Positions 42,468-51,133 of a stretch of DNA of 64,000 bases are shown here, in pieces. The stretch lies in contig JAXGXJ010000010.1 in the NCBI GenBank assembly GCA_040772905.1, positions 75,019-139,018 on the forward strand. The letters run 5' to 3'. Position 1 is the stretch's first letter, and every line of letters starts with the position of its first letter. The position numbers and the translations under genes were made by a program. The notes under the pieces were generated by a model. The model did not search any database. It was not told where the DNA came from and was given only the letters and a program-made list of their open reading frames with translations. Source of the stretch: JAXGXJ01 sp040772905. Lineage in GTDB: Bacteria > Actinomycetota > Thermoleophilia > RBG-16-64-13.

Positions 42468-42517
42468 CAAGGTTGTTCAAGTCCCCGTGCACAAGCTGAA
42501 ACGACCAAGGTGACACC

Positions 42518-43537
42518 ATGAAGGCACACGATATACCCATAGACAGCTCGGTCGGTCTGACCCTCGCCTACGACCTGACGGGCATCACACCAGGCAAGGA
42601 GAAGGGCGCCGTACTCCGCCGTGGACACGTGATCGTCGACGACGACCTGGAGCTGCTCCGTGCCATCGGGAAGTCGCACGTGAAGATCCTGGAACTCTCC
42701 CGGGACGACGTCCACGAGGACGACGCCGCCCTCCGGCTCGCGCAGGCCCTGGCCGGTGACAACATAGAAGTGACCATGCCCGGGGAGGCCTGGGCCGACC
42801 TCATCGCCTCCACTGACGGACTGCTGAAGGTCGACGCCCTCCGACTGGGGACGCTGAACCGCCAGGACGACATACTCATCGCCACCCTCCACGACAACTC
42901 CCCGGTGACGAAGGGTCAGACGGTGGCCAGGGCCAAGGTGAGAGACCTCGTGGTCCACAGAGATGTACTGACCGGAGCGGAGCGCATCGCCAGAGATCCA
43001 CGGCCCATCATGCAGGTATCGCCCTTCCGCGTCATCCGCGGCGCCGCGGTCATCACGGGTCGGGAGATCTTCGAGGGGCGAAAGCCGGACGCGTTCGAAC
43101 CCCTGCTGCGCCGGCGTCTGGAGGAGTGGGGCAGCACGCTCGACTGGGTGAGGATCGTCCGTGACGAGATACCCGACATATCAGAGGCCGTAGGGGCGGC
43201 GGTGGCGGCCGGACTCGACCTGGTCTTCGTCACCGGCGGCGGCTCGCCCGACGACTGCACCAGCCAGGCCATCGCCGCGTGTGCCGACCAGGTGATGTTC
43301 CACGGCGTACCCGTGGCGCCCGGCGCGATGAGCATGTTGGCCTACGCGAAGGGCGTGCCCATCCTGGGAGTACCCGGAGGACTGCTGGCCCGCTCGCGGG
43401 GCTTCTTCGACCTCATCGTGCCCCGACTCCTGGCCGGCGAACGACCGGGGGCAGACGAGGTGGCCGAGTACGGCCACGGCGGCCTCTGTCTGCGCTGCCG
43501 GACTTGTGTGTTCCCCGCCTGTCCTTTCGGGAAGTAG
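42518..43537 (+). CDS. Molybdopterin-binding protein with MoCF domain and C-terminal Cys cluster
   Basis: 339 residues from ATG 42518, after AAGGTGA. The N-terminal half is MoeA domain-like (LAYDLTGITPGKEKGAVLRR, DDNIL-type segments). The C-terminal half is a MoCF_biosynth domain: VITGREIFEGRKPDAFEPLL and VFVTGGGSPDD. The end is CLRCRTCVFPACPFGK, with four cysteines in 12 residues, suggesting a metal or FeS site. These ~340-residue proteins occur in anaerobes; they may move or insert molybdopterin. It is flanked by two ABC importers. Confidence 0.8.
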   Translation: MKAHDIPIDSSVGLTLAYDLTGITPGKEKGAVLRRGHVIVDDDLELLRAIGKSHVKILELSRDDVHEDDAALRLAQALAGDNIEVTMPGEAWADLIASTDGLLKVDALRLGTLNRQDDILIATLHDNSPVTKGQTVARAKVRDLVVHRDVLTGAERIARDPRPIMQVSPFRVIRGAAVITGREIFEGRKPDAFEPLLRRRLEEWGSTLDWVRIVRDEIPDISEAVGAAVAAGLDLVFVTGGGSPDDCTSQAIAACADQVMFHGVPVAPGAMSMLAYAKGVPILGVPGGLLARSRGFFDLIVPRLLAGERPGADEVAEYGHGGLCLRCRTCVFPACPFGK

Positions 43538-43591
43538 CGGCGCCGAGACCTGCGAAGCCCGTGGGGCCCGAGACCGGCACTACCGCCGAGC

Positions 43592-44713
43592 TCACCAGCT
43601 GGGGCGAAGACGTGCGGGAGCAGGCTCCGTGAAGAGCAGCAGATCCCGAGGTGGGAGGGCCACCGTCACCGGCTGGTCCACTTTCACGCCGAATCTCCGC
43701 AGGAGTCGCCGACCGATGGCGATCTCGATGGTCGCCTCCAATCCATCGGGCTGGAAGACGAGGGTGACGTCGGTGCCGGTCACGGACACCGACGTGAACC
43801 GGCCCTCGAGCACGAACTCGCCGGGCTTGGGAGGATGATCCTCGTTACGGAGGGCCACGAACTCCGCTCGTATGGCGACAGATACGTCCTCGCCCGGCAG
43901 CGGTGTGCGACTCTCCGGCAGCACGAGCACACGCAGGCGCCCACCCAAGACCGGGCAGTCGATCACAGCCGTCCCGGCCTCCACTGCCGACACCACACCG
44001 GGGAAGATGTTGCGGATGCCCAGATACTGAGCCACAGCCACTGTATGAGGATGGCGCCACACTTCGTCGCGCTCGCCGCTCTGCTGGATCTCTCCGTCGA
44101 TGAGCACCGTGATGCGGTCGCCCAGGAAGAAGCCCTCGGAAAGGTCATGGGTGATCATGAGGATGGCGAAGCCATACTGGGCCTGAAGAGACTTGAGCAG
44201 GCGCCACAACTCGTGCCGCAGCGATTCGTTGAGCGCCGAGAAGGGCTCGTCGAGCAGCAAGACCGGCGGTCTGGCGGCCAGGGCGCGCACGAGGGCCACG
44301 CGTTGCCGCTCGCCCCCGGACAGCGTGTCGGGACGGCGATCGAGTAGCTCCCCTATGCCGACCGCCTCGACCAGGGCATCGACCACCGGCTGATAGTCCA
44401 CCGGGCGGAGACGGCGGGACCGTGGCCCGTACACGATGTTCTCGCGGACGGTCAGATGGGGGAACAGTGACAGCCGCTGAGGCAGATACCCCATCCCCCG
44501 CTTCTCGGCAGGCACGCCGGCCAGATCGCGCCCCGACAGCTCCACCCGTCCTCCGGTGAGCGAGCGCAGACCGATGATGGCCTCAAGCAGCGTGGTCTTG
44601 CCCGCCCCGGACGGCCCCAGGAGCACATGGCTCTCTCCCTGGCCGACGCTGATCGAGACGTCGCTGAGCCGGAACGCCCCGGCCCGCGCGCACACGCGGT
44701 CAAGTGTCAGCAC
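43592..44713 (-). CDS. modC: Molybdate/tungstate-type ABC importer ATPase
   Basis: 373 residues from GTG 44713, which overlaps the permease stop by 14 bases; GTG 44752 would overlap by 53. Walker A is LLGPSGAGKTT, signature LSGGERQRVALVRAL and Walker B VLLLDEPFSALN. The C-terminal region has TOBE-like segments (VSAVEAGTAVIDCPVLGGRL; RFTSVSVTGTDVTLVFQPDG), expected for ModC/CysA-type proteins. It is the last gene of a binding protein / permease / ATPase operon. Molybdate versus tungstate cannot be separated by eye. Confidence 0.8.
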   Translation of the reverse strand: MLTLDRVCARAGAFRLSDVSISVGQGESHVLLGPSGAGKTTLLEAIIGLRSLTGGRVELSGRDLAGVPAEKRGMGYLPQRLSLFPHLTVRENIVYGPRSRRLRPVDYQPVVDALVEAVGIGELLDRRPDTLSGGERQRVALVRALAARPPVLLLDEPFSALNESLRHELWRLLKSLQAQYGFAILMITHDLSEGFFLGDRITVLIDGEIQQSGERDEVWRHPHTVAVAQYLGIRNIFPGVVSAVEAGTAVIDCPVLGGRLRVLVLPESRTPLPGEDVSVAIRAEFVALRNEDHPPKPGEFVLEGRFTSVSVTGTDVTLVFQPDGLEATIEIAIGRRLLRRFGVKVDQPVTVALPPRDLLLFTEPAPARLRPSW

Positions 44714-45479
44714 GTCGTTCTCGGAAGAGGAACTTGGCTGCGTAGAGAGCACCCAGGCCGATAGCCAGGAGCACCAGGATGAGCGCCACCGTACCTTTGA
44801 TGTCGGCGCTGGAAAGGTGCATGTAGATGCCTATGGGAAGGGTCTCGGTGCGCATGGCCATGGTACCGGCGACGGTGATGGTAGCGCCGAACTCACCCAT
44901 GGCCTTGGCCCACGAAAGCACACCGGCGCCGAGCAACCCGCGCCGGGCGAGAGGCACGGCGATGGTCCGAAACGCCCGGGCAGGAGATGCGCCCAGACTG
45001 CGGGCGACGGTCTCGTAGTTCACCGGCACCTGGTCGAAGGCCGACTTCATGAAGCGGACCGCCACACCGAGGATGCTGATGAACTGCGCGAGGACGATCC
45101 CGGCGAACGCGAACACGAACTGGATGGTGTTCTCCTGGATCCACGTGCCCACGGGGTTGCTGAAGAAGATGAGGATGATGGCCCCCAGAGCCGCAGGCGA
45201 CACGATGATGGGAAACTCCAGGATGGCATCCACGGCCTGGCGGCCGCGGAAGCGGAAGCGCGACAGCGCGTACGCGGCCGGGACGGCGATGAGAAGCGCC
45301 ACCCCTGTGGCTACGGTAGCAGCGACGAGGCTCAGTTGGATGGCGAACAACACGCGCCTGGACGACCACGCGGCCAGCACCGTGGCCCCATCGAAGAAGT
45401 AGAAGAGCGAGGCGATCAGCAGGCCGTAGATCACCAGCACCGCGAAGGCACTCAGAATGGTCAAGCGCTGGAACCGCAT
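44700..45479 (-). CDS. modB: Molybdate/tungstate-type ABC importer permease
   Basis: 259 residues with about five to six membrane helices from ATG 45479, after GGGGAG. The EAA loop is ARSLGASPARAFRTIAVPLA, and GEFGATITVAGTMAMRTETL is typical of ModB/CysT-type permeases. It is ten bases downstream of the binding-protein gene and overlaps the ATPase gene. It forms the channel of a molybdate- or tungstate-type importer. Confidence 0.85.
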   Translation of the reverse strand: MRFQRLTILSAFAVLVIYGLLIASLFYFFDGATVLAAWSSRRVLFAIQLSLVAATVATGVALLIAVPAAYALSRFRFRGRQAVDAILEFPIIVSPAALGAIILIFFSNPVGTWIQENTIQFVFAFAGIVLAQFISILGVAVRFMKSAFDQVPVNYETVARSLGASPARAFRTIAVPLARRGLLGAGVLSWAKAMGEFGATITVAGTMAMRTETLPIGIYMHLSSADIKGTVALILVLLAIGLGALYAAKFLFRERRADT

Positions 45480-45488
45480 GCTCCCCGC

Positions 45489-46421
45489 CTACTCTGCCAC
45501 CCAATCGGCCGGCAGTGGATACTCGCCACCTACCGGCTTCTGCTCACCCACGTACTCGAAAGCCTGTTCGGCAGTGGTGAAGTAGCCGAACTTGGTGAAG
45601 ATGGCCCGGCCTTCCTCACCAGTGAGGAAGTCGATGAACTGCTGGGCGGCCGACTGGTTCTCGGTGTAGCTGGAGACCGCTATAGGGATGTATCCCACGC
45701 GCGGTACCTGGCTCGCCGGAAGAGCCACGGTCTCGATGGCCTCCGGGTTCCACTCCTGGAACACGCTCCAGCCCAGGACGGCATCCACCTGCTTGAGCGC
45801 GATGGCGGTCGCCGTCTTCTCGCAACTGTCGGTGTAATTGAGCAGGTTGGCTCTGAAGGCGGCCTTCTCGGCGTCTGAGAACGCACGCTCGATGATCTCC
45901 ACCGCGTACAGCCCCACGCACACAGAGGCGGGGTTGGCGATGGCCACATCCACGTCCGACCTCACCAGATCGGCGAGACCTTGGATGTTCTTGGGATTCC
46001 CCGCCTGCACGTTGATGGCCGGCACGAGATAGGCCACACGGGCCTCAGTGGCGGAGATCACGTCTCCGTCGTGCTTGGCTTTCTCCATGTAGTCGGAGGA
46101 TCCGGGAAAATAGAGGTCTCCCTCCTGCGCCAGCTTCATCTGCGAGAGCACAGTACCCGACCCGCCGTAGTTCACCTCCACGGTGATGCCCGTCTTCTGC
46201 TTGAACTGCTGGATGGCCTCGTCGGTGGGCGGCTTGCTCGCCGAACCGGCATACATGAGCAGCGTCTGCCCGCCGGCCGGCTGCGAGACGACGTCGGTGG
46301 TGGTGGGATCGCCTTGCGAACCGCTGCCCGAGCAACCTGCCGCCACGATCATGATGAAAGCGAGCACACATGCGAACACGGTCGTCGTGCGGAAGGGGAC
46401 TCTTGACAAGACACACCTCAT
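45489..46421 (-). CDS. modA: ModA-like molybdate/tungstate-binding lipoprotein
   Basis: 310 residues. A signal peptide ends with lipobox VAAGC, and a short linker follows. The type II binding fold begins LLMYAGSASKPPTDEAIQQF, then NYGGSGTVLSQMKLAQEGDL and YFPGSSDYMEKAKHDGDVI, the ModA-like oxyanion site segments. The order of its operon, binding protein then permease then ATPase, matches modABC. The ligand pocket cannot distinguish Mo from W by reading. Confidence 0.85.
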   Translation of the reverse strand: MRCVLSRVPFRTTTVFACVLAFIMIVAAGCSGSGSQGDPTTTDVVSQPAGGQTLLMYAGSASKPPTDEAIQQFKQKTGITVEVNYGGSGTVLSQMKLAQEGDLYFPGSSDYMEKAKHDGDVISATEARVAYLVPAINVQAGNPKNIQGLADLVRSDVDVAIANPASVCVGLYAVEIIERAFSDAEKAAFRANLLNYTDSCEKTATAIALKQVDAVLGWSVFQEWNPEAIETVALPASQVPRVGYIPIAVSSYTENQSAAQQFIDFLTGEEGRAIFTKFGYFTTAEQAFEYVGEQKPVGGEYPLPADWVAE

Positions 46422-46565
46422 TCGTTGATTCTGGCCCGGACAGGGCTTGGCCGGACCGGCGTGAGTGAACCCACGTTGGGACGATGATGTTATAGCGCGT
46501 CATATGAAACGTCAAACGCAGGGTAGGTCGCGGCCTGGCCGGCATAGGGCAAGGGTGTGCACTGG

Positions 46566-46910
46566 ATGAGAGGCGAAGACAAGAAACAAGCACGAGCCGC
46601 CTACAAAGAGCGCGCCATCCTCGGCGGCGTCTACGCCATCACCAACACCGCAACCGGCAGGCGGCTCGTGGAAACCACTCAGTCACTCGCGGCAAGCCGC
46701 AACCGCTTCGAGTTCTCCCGCACCACCGGCCTGGCGGTCACGCTCAAGCTTCAACATGACTGGAACACCTACGGTGCTGAGAGCTTCGTGTTCGAGGTGC
46801 TGGACGAGCTGAAGAAGGGTGACGCGCAGACTCAGCGGGAGTTCATCAACGACCTGAAGCTGCTGCGGGAGTCGTGGCTGGAGAAGGGTCACCCCGGGGG
46901 ATTCTACTGA
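46566..46910 (+). CDS. GIY-YIG domain protein
   Basis: 114 residues. The GIY-YIG-like N-terminal block is GGVYAITNTATGRRLV, then SRNRFEFSRTTGLAVTLKLQ and WNTYGAESFVFEVLDEL. The catalytic arginine and glutamate of true nucleases are not certain. Small family members act in DNA repair or are domesticated homing enzymes. It is alone between the modABC operon and the double-cubane gene. Confidence 0.75.
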   Translation: MRGEDKKQARAAYKERAILGGVYAITNTATGRRLVETTQSLAASRNRFEFSRTTGLAVTLKLQHDWNTYGAESFVFEVLDELKKGDAQTQREFINDLKLLRESWLEKGHPGGFY

Positions 46911-46923
46911 TAGACTGGCCTCC

Positions 46924-46967
46924 ATGAGAGGAGGTGACGCAGCATGATCGCTCGACTGAGGACCTGA
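46924..46967 (+). other. Two tiny overlapping upstream reading frames, possible leader peptides
   Basis: ATG 46924 codes seven residues and ends in ATGA, coupled to a second frame (ATG 46944-46967, MIARLRT). An ideal AGGAGGTGA precedes the second. The main gene starts 173 bases later, at 47141, with its own RBS. A GTGCA...TGCAC hairpin follows. This could be a regulatory leader or chance. Confidence 0.3.
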
Positions 46968-47140
46968 ACCGGCGCCGGTCCGTGCACGGGTTGCACGAAG
47001 CCATCGCACATCGACAACGGACATGTCGTCGGCGAGCACGCTGCCGGCCTCCCGGTGGTCGGGTAGGGAGCGCCCCTTCTCCTCCAGGTGGCCTGCGCGG
47101 CGTTCTGCCGTTCGACGGCACGCCACATCAGGAGGAATCC

Positions 47141-48424
47141 ATGAGCCAAGCCGCGACCGACTACCACCCCATGTGGGAAGCCCTGGGACTTGACCTACCG
47201 GGGCACGACGCCCTTCTTTCGGCCATACCCATCATGTACCAGGACGCCTATCTCAGCCAGACCCATCGTCCCGAGGGCATGGCCTACTTCGACTTCGTCA
47301 TGAGCGAGATCCACGGCCTGAGAATCAAGGAACTCGTCGACCACAAGGCGGCGGGCGGCACCGTGATCGGCACCTTCTGCCTGTATGTGCCCGAAGAGAT
47401 CATCCGAGCCCTGGGCGGCCAGTGCGTGGGGCTGTGCGCCGGAGCCGAGTGGGCCTACGGCGAGGTGGAACGGATCCTGCCCAAGAACACCTGTGCGCTC
47501 ATTAAGTCTTTCATGGGCTTCAAGATGGGCAAGGTCTGCCCCTATGCGGAGGCCTGTGACCTCATCGTGGGCGAGACCACCTGTGACGGCAAGAAGAAGG
47601 CCTACGAGTTGTTCGCCGACCTGGCTCCCGTCCATGTGATGGAACTCCCGCAGATGAAGCGCCCCGACGATCGGGCGCTATGGCGCTCCGAGATCGAGCG
47701 GCTGGTGGCTACGCTCGAAGAAGTAAGCGGCCGCACGCTCACAGCCGAGTCGCTGGCCGCGGCCGTCAAGGAGGTCAACGACAAGCGCCGGGCCCTCCAG
47801 CGCCTGAACGCGGCCCGCAAGGCTTCGCCCGTGCCCATTTCGGGCAAGGACGCCCTGCTGGCTGTGCAGGTGGCGTTCTACGACGACGTGCCCCGCTTCA
47901 CCCAGATGGTGAACAAGATCGCCGATGAGCTGGAGACCCGCATCGCCGCGGGGCAGGGAGTGGCGCCCAAAGAGGCGTCGCGCATCTTGGTGACCGGGAC
48001 TCCCATGGCCATCCCCAACTGGAAGATGCACGATGTGATCGAGAAGCTGGGCGCCGTGGTGGTCATGGAGGAACTCTGTACCGGTTCGCGCTACTACTCC
48101 AAGCTGGTGGACGAGACACCCACGGATATACCGGGCATGATCGACGCCATCACCGACAAGTACCTCGACATCAACTGCGCCTGCTTCACCCCCAACCAGG
48201 GACGGATCGAGGACGTGATGCGCTTGGCCGACGAGTACCAGGTGGACGGGATCATCCAGTACGACCTGCAGTTCTGCACGCCCTATCAGATCGAGGCCAC
48301 CGCGGTGGACCGGGCTGCCAAAGACGCCGGCATCCCTGTGTTGCGCATCGATACCGACTACTCGCCGGGAGACATCGGCCAGCTCTCCACCAGGGTGGAG
48401 GCTTTCCTGGAGATGATCGAGTGA
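47141..48424 (+). CDS. 2-hydroxyacyl-CoA dehydratase / double-cubane-type subunit
   Basis: 427 residues from ATG 47141, after AGGAGGAATCC. It belongs to the HgdC/BcrC-like family: LCAGAEWAYGEVERILPKNT, KVCPYAEACDLIVGETTCDG, VTGTPMAIPNWKMHDVIEKL and GIIQYDLQFCTPYQIEA. The cysteines that bind the FeS cluster are spread over both halves. Family members include 2-hydroxyglutaryl-CoA dehydratase subunits and double-cubane [8Fe-9S] proteins. The ATPase activator that such proteins need is not in the window. It is upstream of a cysteine desulfurase, DUF3343 and YedF. Confidence 0.85.
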   Translation: MSQAATDYHPMWEALGLDLPGHDALLSAIPIMYQDAYLSQTHRPEGMAYFDFVMSEIHGLRIKELVDHKAAGGTVIGTFCLYVPEEIIRALGGQCVGLCAGAEWAYGEVERILPKNTCALIKSFMGFKMGKVCPYAEACDLIVGETTCDGKKKAYELFADLAPVHVMELPQMKRPDDRALWRSEIERLVATLEEVSGRTLTAESLAAAVKEVNDKRRALQRLNAARKASPVPISGKDALLAVQVAFYDDVPRFTQMVNKIADELETRIAAGQGVAPKEASRILVTGTPMAIPNWKMHDVIEKLGAVVVMEELCTGSRYYSKLVDETPTDIPGMIDAITDKYLDINCACFTPNQGRIEDVMRLADEYQVDGIIQYDLQFCTPYQIEATAVDRAAKDAGIPVLRIDTDYSPGDIGQLSTRVEAFLEMIE

Positions 48425-48460
48425 CCTTCCCCCTCCCCGGAGTCGTCACAGAGGCCTGAG

Positions 48461-49645
48461 ATGCCCACACGAGTCATCTATCTCGACAACGCCGCCACCA
48501 GTCGGCCGAAGCCGCCGCAGGTGGGGAAGGCCATGCTGCGCTTCCTGGACGAAGTGGGGGCCAACCCCGGCCGTTCCGGTCACCGCCTGTCCATCGAAGC
48601 CGCCCGGGTGGTCTACCGGGCTCGGGAGGCGGTGGCCGGCCTGCTGGGAGTGGATGACCCCATGCGCGTCATCTTCTGCGCCAACGCCACTCACGCGCTC
48701 AACCTGGCCCTGCGCGGCCTTGTCCGCCCCGGTCGGCATGTGGTCACCACCAGCATGGAGCACAACTCGGTCATGAGACCGTTGCGGGCCTTGGAGGCCG
48801 AGAGAACCGCGGTCACCGTGGTGGAATGTTCCCGCGAGGGTGAGCTCGATCCCGCCGCCATCGAGCGCGCCTTGCGCCCGGAGACCAGCCTCATCGTCAT
48901 GACCCATGCCTCCAACGTGGTGGGTACCATCCTGCCGGTTGAGGAAGTCGCGAAGATCGCGCGGGCCCACGGTCTGCTGCTTCTCGTGGACGGAGCCCAA
49001 TCGGTAGGCGCTCTGCCCACCGATATGGAGCGCCTGGGCGCCGACCTGCTGGCCTTCACGGGCCACAAGGGGTTGTGCGGCCCCACCGGGACGGGAGGCC
49101 TCATCCTGGGAGAGCGCCTCGACACCGCCCGCTTGGAGCCCCTCATCCGCGGCGGCACCGGCAGCAACTCCGAGTCGGACCTTCAACCGAGCTTCCTACC
49201 GGACAAGTTCGAGAGCGGCACCATGAACGTGGTCGGCCTGGCGGGCTTGGAGGCCGGAGTGCGCTGGCTTACCGAGCAGGGCCACGAGGCGCTGCGCAGC
49301 CGAGAGCGCGACCTCACCGCCCGCCTCATCGAAGGACTGTGCGACATCCCCGGGGTGGAAGTGAAGGGCACACGGGACGCCTCCAGACAGGTTCCCGTGG
49401 TCTCGTTCACCATCACGGGAATGGACCCAGCCGAGATCGGCCTTCGCCTGGACGAGGAGTCCGGCATAGCCGCCCGCGTGGGTCTCCATTGCAGCCCCAT
49501 CGCCCATCGGACCCTGGGCACGTTCCCCATCGGCACCGTACGGTTCTCGCTGGGCGCTCTGACCACCTCAGAGGACATCGATGACGCCGTCCGCGCTGTC
49601 GCACGCCTCGCTCGGGCGACGCCGCCCCGGAGCGGCTCCGTATGA
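48461..49645 (+). CDS. Cysteine desulfurase-like class V aminotransferase
   Basis: 394 residues. It opens YLDNAATSRPKPPQVGKAML, has HASNVVGTILPVEEVAKIA and the PLP lysine in FTGHKGLCGPTGTG. The catalytic cysteine is in VGLHCSPIAHRTLGT. This layout, with the Cys near the C-terminus, is typical of the SufS/Csd-like group that often neighbours YedF and selenium genes. It would supply sulfane sulfur or selenium. It overlaps the DUF3343 gene by four bases. Confidence 0.9.
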   Translation: MPTRVIYLDNAATSRPKPPQVGKAMLRFLDEVGANPGRSGHRLSIEAARVVYRAREAVAGLLGVDDPMRVIFCANATHALNLALRGLVRPGRHVVTTSMEHNSVMRPLRALEAERTAVTVVECSREGELDPAAIERALRPETSLIVMTHASNVVGTILPVEEVAKIARAHGLLLLVDGAQSVGALPTDMERLGADLLAFTGHKGLCGPTGTGGLILGERLDTARLEPLIRGGTGSNSESDLQPSFLPDKFESGTMNVVGLAGLEAGVRWLTEQGHEALRSRERDLTARLIEGLCDIPGVEVKGTRDASRQVPVVSFTITGMDPAEIGLRLDEESGIAARVGLHCSPIAHRTLGTFPIGTVRFSLGALTTSEDIDDAVRAVARLARATPPRSGSV

Positions 49646-49875
49646 GCGGGCCCGCACCCACCCACCGGCTGTTCCTGGTGCCCTCGGCCTCTCACGCCAT
49701 CAAAGGCGAGAAGGTGCTCCTGAGTGCCCGCATCCCCTGCAGGCTCATACCCGTGCCGCGCAGCATCAGTTCACAATGCGGGGTCTGCCTGTGGGTGGAG
49801 GCCGAGTTCAGTGACCGCGCCGAACGCGTACTGGCACGCGCCGGCGTCGGGGTGGCGGGCACGCACGATCTGTAG
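49642..49875 (+). CDS. DUF3343 protein
   Basis: 77 residues. The start ATG overlaps the stop of the cysteine desulfurase gene (ATGA). It has LFLVPSASHAIKGEKVL and the C-containing SISSQCGVCLWVEAEF motif, both typical of DUF3343. Its usual neighbours are desulfurase and YedF-type proteins, so it may take part in sulfur/selenium transfer through the CxxC-like cysteines. That role is inferred from context. Confidence 0.8.
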   Translation: MSGPAPTHRLFLVPSASHAIKGEKVLLSARIPCRLIPVPRSISSQCGVCLWVEAEFSDRAERVLARAGVGVAGTHDL

Positions 49876-49911
49876 ACCCTCAACGCCGTACCGTCGAACA
49901 AGGAGGACACG

Positions 49912-50286
49912 ATGGACATGAGTACTGGTGGGGATGTGCATCGCGGATCCGGTCCGTTGGTCGTGGCCGTATCCGGCGACACCATGGGCCGTGGAGACGA
50001 TGAACTGGGCCAAGTGTTGATACGCAGCTTCTTGCACACCCTCATCGAGGCCGATCCCCGGCCGGACACGCTCATCTTCTTCAACAGCGGAGTGAGGTTG
50101 GCCGTTGAAGGCTCTCAGTCGCTGGACGACCTGAGGACGCTCAGCGGGCAGGGTGTGCAGATGCTGCTGTGCGGCACGTGCCTAGGTCACTTCGGACTGA
50201 AGGAGCGGGTAGCCGTCGGCGAGATATCCAATATGTACGCCATCTCCGAGACCATGCTGCAGGCCGAGAAGGTGATCAACCTCTGA
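49912..50286 (+). CDS. yedF: YedF-type selenium/sulfur-metabolism protein (DsrE domain only)
   Basis: 124 residues, MDMSTGG at ATG 49912. The DsrE-like domain is clear: VVAVSGDTMGRGDDELGQVL, LIFFNSGVRLAVEGS and LLCGTCLGHFGLKERVAVGE with its two cysteines. Full YedF also has an N-terminal TusA domain, missing here. YedF is a marker of selenium use and may deliver selenium to selenophosphate synthase. It closes the cysteine desulfurase operon and overlaps the stop of the next gene on the minus strand. Confidence 0.8.
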   Translation: MDMSTGGDVHRGSGPLVVAVSGDTMGRGDDELGQVLIRSFLHTLIEADPRPDTLIFFNSGVRLAVEGSQSLDDLRTLSGQGVQMLLCGTCLGHFGLKERVAVGEISNMYAISETMLQAEKVINL

Positions 50287-51133
50287 CGCACGCCGTCGCG
50301 AGGAACGGCACCAACTCCGCCGCCACATCGATGAGCGTGTGTCCCGCCCCCGGCAACAGCCGGATGTCGACGCCCTTCACCGACCGTTCGAACCGGGCGA
50401 CGGTCTTGGCCGAATCGAAGATGGCATCGCTCGTCCCGGCCATGAGCAACACCGGCATCGTCAGACGCTGCAGTGCCGCGTCGGTGACCAAGGGCTGCGG
50501 GTCCATGCGCGAACGGAAATGCGTGTAGATGAGGCTCATGAACTCCGCCGCCACCTCGGGCATATCGCACCCGGCCATCACGTTCCGGCCCAATGCGTCA
50601 GCGCCGCGACGACCGGCCAGACTGTAGACGACCGCGCGGGCCAGGAAACCAGGCCTGACGGACGACACCCCCGCGGGGGCGAGCAGCGCCAAGGCACGCA
50701 CCCTCTCGGGCCGCGCGCAGGCGAAGCGGAGCGCGATGTAGCCGCCCTGCGAGATCCCAGCCAGCGACACGTGGGCCGGGCCCAGACTATCGATGACGTC
50801 GCCCAGCCACTCGACGATGGCGTCGCCCTGCCAGGGGATGCGCTTCTGACAGCTGCGGCCAGGCTCCCCGGGGGTCTCCACGGCGTAGACCCGGAAGTGC
50901 CGGGCCAGTTCAGGCATATCACCGCCCCAGGCCAACGCGTTGGATCCGGCGCCGTGCAGAAGCACCAATGCGTGAGCTTCCGGCGGTCCCTGTGCAAGCA
51001 CGTGCGTGCGGCCGTGACGAGTATCCAGATGCAGGCTCTCCGTAGACTGGGGCCAAGCGGCCAAGACCTGGTCGTAGAAGGCCATCACCGCCTGTTCGCC
51101 GGCCGGTGTCTTGTAGATGGGCTTCTGGTTCAT
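50276..51133 (-). CDS. Alpha/beta hydrolase
   Basis: 285 residues from ATG 51133. Oxyanion motif LLHGAGSNALAWGG, nucleophile elbow AGISQGGYIAL (GxSxG), acid in AGTSDAIFDSA and the final His in PGAGHTLIDVAAEL. The start overlaps the PadR stop (ATGA), so the two are one operon. The substrate is unknown. It is convergent with yedF and overlaps its end by about 10 bases. Confidence 0.85.
   Translation of the reverse strand: MNQKPIYKTPAGEQAVMAFYDQVLAAWPQSTESLHLDTRHGRTHVLAQGPPEAHALVLLHGAGSNALAWGGDMPELARHFRVYAVETPGEPGRSCQKRIPWQGDAIVEWLGDVIDSLGPAHVSLAGISQGGYIALRFACARPERVRALALLAPAGVSSVRPGFLARAVVYSLAGRRGADALGRNVMAGCDMPEVAAEFMSLIYTHFRSRMDPQPLVTDAALQRLTMPVLLMAGTSDAIFDSAKTVARFERSVKGVDIRLLPGAGHTLIDVAAELVPFLATACVRG

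Noticed and set aside
46925..47140. A tRNA or known riboswitch before the double-cubane gene
   Set aside because: No T-loop, anticodon stem or conserved riboswitch core could be recognised. Only micro-frames and a short hairpin are seen.
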